From JBBSAT01 sp046351235 (lineage in GTDB: Bacteria > Myxococcota_A > Polyangia > Polyangiales > Sandaracinaceae): a DNA stretch of 64,000 bases. Below, one piece after another: positions 1-7,792 of this stretch (positions are counted from its first letter, which is position 1; each line of letters starts with the position of its first letter). The notes under the pieces are model-generated. The model was not told where the DNA came from. It did not search any database and saw only the letters and a list, made by a program, of their open reading frames with translations. Location of the stretch: contig JAXLYV010000001.1 in assembly GCA_046351235.1 (NCBI GenBank), forward strand, positions 744,001-808,000, read 5' to 3'. The translations under genes and the position numbers were made by a program.

Positions 1-1
1 G

Positions 2-607
2 AGCGGCGAGGGGAATCTGCTCGCGCTCTCCATCGAGGCCGCGCGCGCAGGCGCCACGGTGGGCGAGATGACGAGCGCGCTCGAGGTGGTCTTCGGCCGC
101 TACGAGGCCGAGCCGCGCAGCCTGCGCGGCGTGTACGCTGCGAGCATGGGCCCGGGCAGCGATCGCGTGGCGGCCGTGCGCGCGCGGACCGATGCGTTCG
201 CCGCGAAGGAGGGGCGCCGCCCGAGGATCCTCGTCGCGAAGATGGGCCAAGACGGCCACGATCGCGGCCAGAAGGTGATCGCGTCCGCCTTCGCGGACCT
301 CGGCTTCGACGTCGACGTGGGCCCGCTCTTCCAGACGCCGGAAGAGACCGCGCGACAGGCCGTCGAGAACGACGTGCACGTCGTCGGGGTCAGCTCGCTC
401 GCGGCAGGCCACCTCACGTTGGTGCCGGCGCTCCGGAGCGCGCTCGCGGCGCTCGGCCGCACCGACGTGCTCATCGCCGTCGGCGGCGTGATCCCCGAGA
501 GCGACTACGAGGCCCTGCGCGCGTCGGGCGCGGCCGCCATCTTCGGCCCGGGCACCGTGATCCCCGACGCGGCGGACGCGCTCCTCGATCAGCTCGACCG
601 GAGATGA
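2..607 (+). CDS. mutB: Methylmalonyl-CoA mutase, C-terminal part (5' truncated by window)
   Basis: The reading frame is open from the left edge, so the gene begins outside the window; about 201 residues remain. The fragment is the C-terminal cobalamin-binding domain of methylmalonyl-CoA mutase. The B12 signature DGHDRG lies at about fragment residues 84-89, with the histidine that coordinates cobalt from below. The later SSLAAGH and GGVIP stretches match the Rossmann-like fold of the family. The enzyme interconverts methylmalonyl-CoA and succinyl-CoA in propionate and branched-chain catabolism. The stop overlaps the next gene's start (ATGA), so mutase and its chaperone GTPase are translationally coupled. 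The catalytic TIM barrel is not visible here, so a related acyl-CoA mutase cannot be fully excluded. Confidence 0.88.
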   Translation, partial: SGEGNLLALSIEAARAGATVGEMTSALEVVFGRYEAEPRSLRGVYAASMGPGSDRVAAVRARTDAFAAKEGRRPRILVAKMGQDGHDRGQKVIASAFADLGFDVDVGPLFQTPEETARQAVENDVHVVGVSSLAAGHLTLVPALRSALAALGRTDVLIAVGGVIPESDYEALRASGAAAIFGPGTVIPDAADALLDQLDRR

Positions 608-1572
608 CGCGCGCGCGCGACATCCCGACCGACGAGCTCGCGAGCGCGGTCGCACGCGCCGATCGCACGGCCCTCGGCCGGGCGCTCACGCTCGTGGAGA
701 GCCGCGCCGAGGCCGACCTCGCGCCCGCCGCCCGACTGCTGGCCGCGCTCCCCGCGCGCACGGCCGTGCGCGTGGCCTTCACCGGTGCGCCCGGCGCCGG
801 CAAGAGCAGCTTCCTCGAGGTCCTCGGCGCGCACCTGCTCGCCACCGGCCGCCGCATCGGGGTGCTCGCGGTCGACCCCTCGAGCACGCGCAGCGGCGGC
901 AGCATCCTCGGCGACAAGACGCGGATGAGCACGCTCGCGCGCGACGAGCGTGCGTTCGTGCGTCCCACGCCGAGCGCGGGCGCGCTGGGCGGCGTGGCGC
1001 CCGCGACACGCGAGGGAATCCGCGTCCTCGAGTCGGCCGGCTTCGATCTCGTCGTGGTGGAGACCGTCGGCGTCGGCCAGTCGGAGATCGAGGTCGCCTC
1101 GCTCGTCGACACGCTGGTGTGGATCACGGGCCCTTCGTCCGGCGACGAGCTCCAGGGGATCAAGCGGGGCCTCGTCGAGACCGTCGACGTCGTCGTCGTG
1201 AACAAGGCCGACGGCGATCGCCTCGCGGGCGCCGAGATCACGAAGAGCGAGATCCAGGCGGCGCTCCGCTACGTGCCGAGCGCGACCGAGGGCTGGCCCG
1301 TGCCGGTGCTGCTCGCGAGCGCGCACGAGCGGCGTGGCATCGACGAGGTGCTCGCCGCGATCGAGGCCCACCGCGCGCATCTGGTGGCGCAGGGGCTGCT
1401 CGAGCCGCGGCGCCGACGACAGAGCGTGGAGGCGTTTCATCGGGCGCTCGAGCGTGCGCTCGCCGCGAGCCTACGCGCGCGGCCGGAGATCACCGCCCTC
1501 GAGGCGCGCGTCGCGAGCGGCGCGATCGGCATCCACGCCGCCGTCGCCGAAGCGCTTCGCCTCGGCCGCTGA
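604..1572 (+). CDS. meaB: MeaB/ArgK-type GTPase, methylmalonyl-CoA mutase chaperone
   Basis: This 322-residue P-loop GTPase protects and reloads the cobalamin cofactor of methylmalonyl-CoA mutase. Walker A GAPGAGKSS is at residues 61-69. DPSST, the ETVGVGQSE switch segment and the G4-like NKAD motif follow in the order expected of the G3E/MeaB family. The length fits the family (about 320-330). The start ATG overlaps the mutase stop by four bases, and this adjacency is the usual arrangement, which supports both calls. Nothing in the sequence looks broken. Confidence 0.93.
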   Translation: MTRARDIPTDELASAVARADRTALGRALTLVESRAEADLAPAARLLAALPARTAVRVAFTGAPGAGKSSFLEVLGAHLLATGRRIGVLAVDPSSTRSGGSILGDKTRMSTLARDERAFVRPTPSAGALGGVAPATREGIRVLESAGFDLVVVETVGVGQSEIEVASLVDTLVWITGPSSGDELQGIKRGLVETVDVVVVNKADGDRLAGAEITKSEIQAALRYVPSATEGWPVPVLLASAHERRGIDEVLAAIEAHRAHLVAQGLLEPRRRRQSVEAFHRALERALAASLRARPEITALEARVASGAIGIHAAVAEALRLGR

Positions 1573-1584
1573 CGGCGCCGTCGA

Positions 1585-3315
1585 TCATTCCTTGCCGGCC
1601 GAGATGATCCGCAGGAACGCGTCGCCGACGGTCTGCGCGAGCACTTCGATCCGGTGCGCGCCGATGGGGCCCGGGCGCAGGTCGTCGACGCAGAGCATGC
1701 CGACGACCTTTCCGCCGACCGAGACCGGCTGGACCATGAAGTCGCCGCCCCGCGAGCCCACGGCCGCGCGGAACAGCCCGTCCGCGACGCTCGTGCCGTA
1801 GGGGCCGACGCTGCCGGACTTGCTGTCGAGCACGCGCTTGAACGTCGACTCGCTGGTGGTCGGGATCCAGAGGTTCCGCACCGAGTCGCGACGCACGCCG
1901 GGGCCCGCTCCATCCCACCCCTTCAGCACGCCCTTGCGGAGCGCGAAGAACACGGCCGAGCGCGCCACGCTCGTCGCCCCCTCGCACGCGAGGCGCACGA
2001 CCTCGTCGCGATCTCTGGCGCCGCGCATGTCGGCGACGATCTGTCCGATGTCGGTGGGCGCGGCCTTGAGCGTCGGCAGATCGATCGTCGCGCGCGGCGA
2101 GAGCTTGTTCACGGTGTCGCGCGCGGGCCGTGCGGGCGCGCTCGGCGGGCTGCTCGGCAGATCCCAGCGCTCGTCGGAGGCCGAAGGTGGCGCGAGCGAG
2201 GCGCGCGGCGCGGAGACGGTGCCCGCGCTCGAGGTCTTCGCCGCCACGGCGATCGAGGGCTTCGGGGCGGCGGGGCTCGGGGCCGCCGTCGTCCCCGCGG
2301 ACGAGGGCGAGGGCGGCGGTACGCTCGTTCGCGGCTCGACGATCGGCGGCGGCGGCGAGCTCTTCGGGATGAGCTCGGCCGTGGATCGCAGGTTGACGGG
2401 GCTCTCGGCCGGCGCGGGCGGCGGCTCGGCGGTGCGCTCGGCGAGGCCCGTGAGCGCGCTCTGCAGGTCGGCCGCGGGCGGCATCACGACGCTCGGGGCC
2501 GCGGGCGCGACGTTCTGGACGGGGCCGGTCGCGCTGGGCTCGGCGGGTGGCGCCGTGATGGCCCCCATCAGTGGCGCCGTGTTCGTGCGACGCTCCTCGC
2601 CACGGCGCCACTCGCCGCTCGTCGCGGGCTTGGCGAACGTGCGCATGACCGAGCGCGGCTCCGCCGGCGCCTTCGGCGTCCCGCCGGCGGGCGTGTGCGT
2701 CGCTTTGTGGCGCACGAGCGGCATCGCGGGCTCGTCGTCGGGGAGCGCCAGGCGTGGGCCGAGCTTGGCGTCCTTGGTCGTCGGCCCCGCGCGAAACCCG
2801 GCGTCGTAGCCGCGCTCGGTGGTGGAGCGGCGCCGCGTCAGCTCGAGGACCGGCGGCTCGGAGGCCAGAGCTCCGACGGGGGCCGGACCCGCGTTCGGAT
2901 GCAGGCCGCGCAAGTGCCGCTCGATCTGGCTGGCGCGCGCCACCGTGGCGAGCACGCGCGCCCCGAGCACGCGCCCGAGCTCACGAACGATGTGCCCGTC
3001 GGACGGCGCTGCCATCGCCACGACCACGCCGTCGGTGGCAGCGCGGAGCGGGAGCGCCAGGAAGTCCATCGCCATCGCGCTCGGCACGCGTCGCGCCCAG
3101 GCCGGCTCCGCGCGGTCGAGATCCGCTCGCTCGAGCAGCGGGCCGAACCCCTCGGACAGGAAGAACCCCGCGACCGCGTCCTCCGAGATCCCGCGGCGTA
3201 CGAGCGCGCGCACGAGCGCAGCATCGTGCGCGGGCGCCGTCGCGACGATCTCCGCGAGATCGGCGCGCGTCAACAGGCCCGCCCGCGCGAGGCGGTCGCC
3301 GAGTGAGTCCGGCAT
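1585..3315 (-). CDS. GspE-N (MshEN)-like and GAF two-domain protein
   Basis: Start chosen at the ATG giving MPDSLGDRLARAG, because homology begins there; 576 residues. Residues about 1-135 resemble the N-terminal domain of type II secretion/pilus ATPases (LARAGLLTRADLAEIV, then an alternating helix/strand pattern ending near ASQIERHLRG). A long Pro/Ala/Ser-rich disordered linker (about 150-400) follows. The C-terminal ~160 residues look like a GAF sensor domain (CEGATSVARSAVFFALRKG, VGGKVVGMLCVDDL). No Walker ATPase core is present, so this is not GspE itself. MshEN domains can bind cyclic di-GMP, so a regulatory adaptor is plausible, but the ligand is inference. It converges with meaB and has the export lipoprotein upstream. 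Confidence 0.7.
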   Translation of the reverse strand: MPDSLGDRLARAGLLTRADLAEIVATAPAHDAALVRALVRRGISEDAVAGFFLSEGFGPLLERADLDRAEPAWARRVPSAMAMDFLALPLRAATDGVVVAMAAPSDGHIVRELGRVLGARVLATVARASQIERHLRGLHPNAGPAPVGALASEPPVLELTRRRSTTERGYDAGFRAGPTTKDAKLGPRLALPDDEPAMPLVRHKATHTPAGGTPKAPAEPRSVMRTFAKPATSGEWRRGEERRTNTAPLMGAITAPPAEPSATGPVQNVAPAAPSVVMPPAADLQSALTGLAERTAEPPPAPAESPVNLRSTAELIPKSSPPPPIVEPRTSVPPPSPSSAGTTAAPSPAAPKPSIAVAAKTSSAGTVSAPRASLAPPSASDERWDLPSSPPSAPARPARDTVNKLSPRATIDLPTLKAAPTDIGQIVADMRGARDRDEVVRLACEGATSVARSAVFFALRKGVLKGWDGAGPGVRRDSVRNLWIPTTSESTFKRVLDSKSGSVGPYGTSVADGLFRAAVGSRGGDFMVQPVSVGGKVVGMLCVDDLRPGPIGAHRIEVLAQTVGDAFLRIISAGKE

Positions 3316-3373
3316 CGGACGGGAGGGTGCCTCGATCGGGGGTACGGCGGTCAAGCCCGCCGCACGCAATCCG

Positions 3374-3985
3374 TCAAAACAGACGCTCGGGGACGCGGAT
3401 GATGTCGCCCGCACGGAGAGGAATGTCCTCTTCCTGACCGTCGGTGATGCGGTCGATCGGGGCGGCGTAGCGGTGGATCTCTCCGGACGTGCTGCGCGTG
3501 ATGGTGGTCCCATCCCGGTTCGCGAGCGCCGTGAAGCCGCCGGCCAGGCCGATGGCCTCGACCACGCCCATGCCGCTGCGGACCGGGTAGCTCCCCGGGT
3601 TGCGCACCGCGCCGAGCACGGAGACACGCTTGCTGTTGTACTCGCGCACCACGACGCTGACGTGCGGCTGGACGAAGTACTGCCCCTCGCGCAGGCGCGT
3701 CTGGATCAGCGTCGCGACGGCGCCGGGCTCGAGCCCCGCGACCTCGATCCGTCCGATCAGCGGGAAGTCGATCGTGCCGTCCTGGGCGACGCGGTAGTCG
3801 GCGCTCAGGTCCTCCTCGCCGAAGACGCGGACGTCGAAGACGTCGCCCGTGCCGAGCGTCGTCTCTTCCTCGTTCGAGGTCGTGACGTGCGGCGCCTGCT
3901 GCTGCATGGGCACGCAGCCCGCGAACGCGGAAGAGCACACCGCCGAGAGCAGGGACGAGGCGAGCACGATCAGCACGAGACGCAT
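3374..3985 (-). CDS. Wza/Poly_export family outer-membrane polysaccharide export lipoprotein
   Basis: 203 residues from the ATG that begins a clear signal peptide (MRLVLIVLASSLLSAV); an in-frame ATG 20 codons upstream (4045) would bury the signal. The lipobox is FAGC, with the cysteine near residue 23. Next comes the polysaccharide-export domain: LGTGDVFDVRVFGEEDLS, the DGTIDFPLIGRIEVAGL segment, then an SLBB-like region (VSVLGAVRNPGSYPV, GMGVVEAIGLAGGFT). It lacks the long C-terminal helical region of E. coli Wza, which is common in short family members. It probably forms part of an outer-membrane exopolysaccharide exit channel. Sugar-nucleotide genes at 12-14 kb and 57.6 kb could feed the same pathway, although they are not adjacent. 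Confidence 0.87.
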   Translation of the reverse strand: MRLVLIVLASSLLSAVCSSAFAGCVPMQQQAPHVTTSNEEETTLGTGDVFDVRVFGEEDLSADYRVAQDGTIDFPLIGRIEVAGLEPGAVATLIQTRLREGQYFVQPHVSVVVREYNSKRVSVLGAVRNPGSYPVRSGMGVVEAIGLAGGFTALANRDGTTITRSTSGEIHRYAAPIDRITDGQEEDIPLRAGDIIRVPERLF

Positions 3986-4129
3986 CGGGCTCGTGAGGCG
4001 CTTCCGGCGCGGAGCAAGCGGTTCTTGGGGCACGTCGAGGGCCATGAGGCGAGGGTTTCGTATCAGGACCGGGAGGGGCCAGCAACGCCCGCCCCCCTCC
4101 GTTGCCCGAGGGGGCCCGAGCGTTCGGAG

Positions 4130-5791
4130 ATGCGCCGACGAGGGCTGCGGGCTACGAGTGCGCTCGTGACGGGTGCCTGGCCGATCGAGGAAGTCTGGGC
4201 GCGCCCCCTCGCGACGTGGCTGCTGTCGGCGCTCGTCCCCTTCGCGACGGCGCGAGTGCTCCGTGCGCTCACGCTACCGCCCGTGCTGCCGGCCGACGAG
4301 GGCGAGGCCGCCCGGGCGCTGGCGCCGTTTCGCGCGGCGGCCTTCCTCGTCGGCGTGGTGCAGATCCAGATCGCGTGGGCGCTCGGGGTGACCGCGCTCG
4401 GACCGGCGCTGCTGCCCGCGCCCGATGCCCCCGCGTCGTGGGCGTTCGGCGCGCTCTGCGCCGCGACCTCGTTCGCGGTGGGGGGCCCGGCCCGCGCGAT
4501 CGAGCCGCCGCCCGCGAAGCTCGACGTGGCGGCCGGCCGCCGACCCAAGCCCCTCGCGCTCGTCGTGCTGCGGCTGCGGATGCTGCCATGGCTCACGGGG
4601 CCGCTGCTGGCGGCGGCCGCAGCGTCGACGCTTCCCATGGTCTCGCGCGAAGGCGAGGTACGCTGGGGCGTGGCCGCGCTCGCCGCTCTGGCGACGTGCC
4701 TCGGCGTCGCGTACGGCGGGCCGCTGCTCTCGGTCGCGACGCTGGCCCTTCGTCCCGCGAGCCCCGCCCTCCGCGCGCTCGCACGCCGCGTCGCCGCCCG
4801 CGAGGGCATCCCGTGGATCTTCACGCTGCGCCTTCCGACCCACGGCGTGCCCTTCGCCAACGCGGCGGCGCTCCCCTGGGCGCGGACGATGATCGTGACC
4901 GACTACATCGCGGAGCTGCTCGCGCCCGAGGAGCTCGAGGCCGTGCTCGCGCACGAGGCCGGCCACCTCAGCGAGGCGCCCTGGGTCTCGGCTTGTCGGC
5001 TGGGCGCCGTGGCGACGCTGCTCTTCGCGACGACCTCGGGCGCACGCATCGCCGACGCGCTCTCGCCGGGGGCCTCGGCGTGGGTGACGTGGATCGGTCT
5101 GCTCGCGGCCGTCCCGATGGTGCTGCTGGTGCTCGCGCTCGCGCGGAAGATGGAGGAGCGGGCCGACGCGCACGCGCGCGCCAACGTCTCGGCCGACGCG
5201 CTCGCCGACGCCCTCGCGGCGCTCGCCCGGGACGCGCGGATGCCACTCGTGACCGGGCGTCGCCACGCGCGCATGCACCCGGACCTCTACGACCGCATCT
5301 GTGCGTGCGGTCGCGACCTGGGACCGCGCCCCGCGCCCCCGAATCGACGCGCTGGCCTGATCGCGGGCCTCGTGGTCTCCGCCGGCCTCGTCGCGCTGCC
5401 GTTCGCGGGCGATGCCGCCACCGCGATCGAGCCGGGCACGGAGGTCGACCTCGGCGCGTCGGCCGCGATCTGGCGGTTGCGCGTCGACCCTTGGGATGCG
5501 CACGCGATGCTCGCGCTCGCGTGGGCTTCGGCGAGCGCACACGATCCGTCGCGCGCGGCGGCGCGCGTCGCCGAGGCGAGGCGCCTGGGCGCGCGCGCGA
5601 GCGACGTCATGGAGCTCGAGGCGGAGCTGCTCGCGCAGAACCACGAGTGCGATCAGGCGCGGGATCGCTTCGACGCGGCGATCCGGGCGCGCGCCGAGGA
5701 GAGCTTCGCGGCGGGGATCTTCGAGCCGCTCGAGCTCGGCGGCTACCACTTGCCGCGCACGCTCGTCTCGGAGTGCGGCTACGGCGATTGA
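4130..5791 (+). CDS. M48-family membrane zinc metalloprotease with C-terminal tail
   Basis: 553 residues from the ATG giving MRRRGLRATSALV; the frame is open much further upstream, but that part lies opposite the two preceding genes. Several hydrophobic segments (about residues 25-190) precede the protease core. The zinc motif HEAGH is at residues 275-279, and the third ligand is likely in the EERADAHA stretch near residue 341, as in HtpX/Ste24-like M48 enzymes. A further membrane segment follows near 405-420. The last ~130 residues are helical and TPR-like. Role: membrane protein quality control or processing (family inference). The gene stands alone, divergent from the export lipoprotein. 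Confidence 0.82.
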   Translation: MRRRGLRATSALVTGAWPIEEVWARPLATWLLSALVPFATARVLRALTLPPVLPADEGEAARALAPFRAAAFLVGVVQIQIAWALGVTALGPALLPAPDAPASWAFGALCAATSFAVGGPARAIEPPPAKLDVAAGRRPKPLALVVLRLRMLPWLTGPLLAAAAASTLPMVSREGEVRWGVAALAALATCLGVAYGGPLLSVATLALRPASPALRALARRVAAREGIPWIFTLRLPTHGVPFANAAALPWARTMIVTDYIAELLAPEELEAVLAHEAGHLSEAPWVSACRLGAVATLLFATTSGARIADALSPGASAWVTWIGLLAAVPMVLLVLALARKMEERADAHARANVSADALADALAALARDARMPLVTGRRHARMHPDLYDRICACGRDLGPRPAPPNRRAGLIAGLVVSAGLVALPFAGDAATAIEPGTEVDLGASAAIWRLRVDPWDAHAMLALAWASASAHDPSRAAARVAEARRLGARASDVMELEAELLAQNHECDQARDRFDAAIRARAEESFAAGIFEPLELGGYHLPRTLVSECGYGD

Positions 5792-5920
5792 TCGCCGGCT
5801 CCGGTCCCTTTCCGTCCGCGGGCTACGGAACGGCTCGCCCGCTCCCGTCCGGGCCCTCCGGGGCGAGCACTCCTGCTGTGATCGCGCGCCGCCTTCGGCT
5901 GGCGTATCTTCCCCCGCGGC

Positions 5921-6457
5921 GTGCTGTACCGTCGTCACTCTCATTGTTCGTACTGCGGTGCCGCGTTCGAAGCGCAGGAGCGTTGGCCGCGTCGCTGCGT
6001 CACGTGCGGCAACGTGAGCTACGCGAACCCCGTCCCCGTCGCCGTGCTCGTCCTGCCTGTCGACGATGGCGTCCTCTGCGTGCGGCGCGGCGGGCGCACG
6101 CCGAGCGGCGCGCCCGAGGCCGGCTTCGGACAGCTCGCGCTGCCAGGCGGATTCATCGATCTGGGGGAGACCTGGCAAGAGGCCGCCGCGCGTGAGCTGC
6201 GCGAAGAGGCGAACGTCTACGTCGAGCCGAGCGCGATCGGGGATCTCTGCGTGCGGAGCACGGACAACGGGCTCGTGCTCGTCTTCGGGATCGGCCCGGT
6301 GCTGCGTGCGGCCGACCTTCCGCCGTTCTCGCCGAGCGACGAGGTCACGGACCGCACGATCGTGCGAGCCGCCGTCGGCCTCGCGTTCCCCCTTCACACC
6401 GAGGTGCTCGCGCGGCACTTCGCGGCGCGTCAGCCCGCCCGCCGAGACAGCCACTGA
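5921..6457 (+). CDS. Nudix hydrolase with N-terminal zinc ribbon
   Basis: 178 residues with a GTG start. Cysteines at 9, 12, 26 and 29 (CxxC...CxxC) form a zinc ribbon like that of NADH pyrophosphatase and ADP-ribose-type Nudix proteins. The Nudix box spans residues about 76-99 (GGFIDLGE, then RELREEANV). The usual glycine near the end of the box is Asn here, a change seen in several zinc-ribbon Nudix proteins. Likely substrate is a nucleoside diphosphate linked to another group; which one cannot be told. The stop overlaps the hutI start (TGATG), so the two are co-translated. Confidence 0.88.
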   Translation: MLYRRHSHCSYCGAAFEAQERWPRRCVTCGNVSYANPVPVAVLVLPVDDGVLCVRRGGRTPSGAPEAGFGQLALPGGFIDLGETWQEAAARELREEANVYVEPSAIGDLCVRSTDNGLVLVFGIGPVLRAADLPPFSPSDEVTDRTIVRAAVGLAFPLHTEVLARHFAARQPARRDSH

Positions 6458-7731
6458 TGGTCGCGGTCGGCGAGCCAGCGCTGCTGATCCGCGGCGCGCG
6501 CATCGCTCGCTGCGACGGATCGGGCGCCGAGGCGAGCGAGCGGCTCGCCGTGCTCGACGACGGCGCCGTGGCCGTCTCGGGCGACGGGCGAGTCGTCTAC
6601 GTGGGGCGCACGGCCGATGCGCCGACGCCGGGCGCGTCGACGGAGATCGTGTACGCGCGCGGGGCCTTGCTCACGCCGGGGCTCGTCGACGCGCACACGC
6701 ACCTCGTGTTCGCCGGGCGCCGCACGCACGAGCACGAGCTCAAGATGCGCGGAGCCGACTATCGCGCGATCGCGGCCGCGGGCGGAGGCATCGTCTCGAC
6801 GGTTCGGGCGACGCGTGCCGCGAGCGACGAGGCGCTGAGCGCCGCGCTCGATCGGCGGCTCGAGATCGCGCTGGGCTACGGCGTCACGACCGTCGAGGTG
6901 AAGAGCGGCTACGGCCTCTCCGTGGAGGAGGAGCTGCGACTGCTGCGGATCGCCGCCCGGTCGGGGAAGGGCGCGCGAGCGCCACTGCCGCGCACCGTGC
7001 CGACGCTGCTCGGCGCCCACGCGGTGCCGGAAGAGCACCGTGCGGATCGAAGCGTCTACGTGGACCTCGTGGCGCGGGAGATGATGCCGCGCGCGGCGCG
7101 CGAGGGACACGCGGTGGCGGCCGACGTCTACCTCGACGAAGGCGCGTTCTCACGCGCGGAGGCCGCGCAGATCCTCGAGGCCGCGAAGGCGAGCGGCTTG
7201 GCGGTCAAGGCGCACGTCGGCCAGTTCCGCGACCTCGGTGGCGCGGAGCTCGTGGCGTCGCTCGGCGGCCTCTCGTGCGATCACCTCGAGCAGGTCTCCG
7301 ACGCGGGGCTGGCCGCGATGGCGGCGACCGGCACGGTGGCGGTGCTGCTCCCCGTCGCCTGGCGCACGCTTCGGCAGGCGGCGCCCGATGCCGCGCGCAT
7401 GCGGGGCGCCGGGGTCTCGGTCGCGGTGGCGACGGATACGAACCCGGGGACGAGCGCGACGCTCGATCTCCCGATGTGCGCGGCGCTCGCAGTCCGTGAC
7501 GCCGGCCTCGATCCCTCGGAGGCGCTCTTGTCGATCACCGCGAGCGCTGCGCGCGCCCTGGGGCGCCCCGATGCGGGCCGCGTCCGTGTCGGCGCACCGG
7601 CGGACCTCGCGCTCTGGGATCACGACGACCCGGCGATGTTCGCGTACGTGATGGGCGGGCAGCGCCCGACGCGGGTGTGGATCGAGGGGCGCACGGTGCT
7701 CGACGTGCCGGCGGCCACCTCGGCGTTCTGA
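6457..7731 (+). CDS. hutI: Imidazolonepropionase (histidine degradation)
   Basis: 424 residues, the normal family length. Hydrolyses 4-imidazolone-5-propanoate to N-formimino-L-glutamate, the third step of histidine catabolism, in the cytosol. Visible landmarks: the metal-binding DAHTHLVF near residue 76, the FAGRRTHEHELKMRG segment, VEVKSGYGL, and HVGQF followed by CDHLEQ. The C-terminal DTNPGT motif also fits. It starts inside the stop of the Nudix gene. hutU lies 45 kb away at 51.6 kb and no hutH is visible, so the pathway is scattered in this genome. Confidence 0.94.
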   Translation: MVAVGEPALLIRGARIARCDGSGAEASERLAVLDDGAVAVSGDGRVVYVGRTADAPTPGASTEIVYARGALLTPGLVDAHTHLVFAGRRTHEHELKMRGADYRAIAAAGGGIVSTVRATRAASDEALSAALDRRLEIALGYGVTTVEVKSGYGLSVEEELRLLRIAARSGKGARAPLPRTVPTLLGAHAVPEEHRADRSVYVDLVAREMMPRAAREGHAVAADVYLDEGAFSRAEAAQILEAAKASGLAVKAHVGQFRDLGGAELVASLGGLSCDHLEQVSDAGLAAMAATGTVAVLLPVAWRTLRQAAPDAARMRGAGVSVAVATDTNPGTSATLDLPMCAALAVRDAGLDPSEALLSITASAARALGRPDAGRVRVGAPADLALWDHDDPAMFAYVMGGQRPTRVWIEGRTVLDVPAATSAF

Positions 7732-7792
7732 CCGGGCCGGCGGGCCTCGGCGGCTTGCGAGCGGGCAGGGCGCCCGGTACGCCCGGGCTCCG

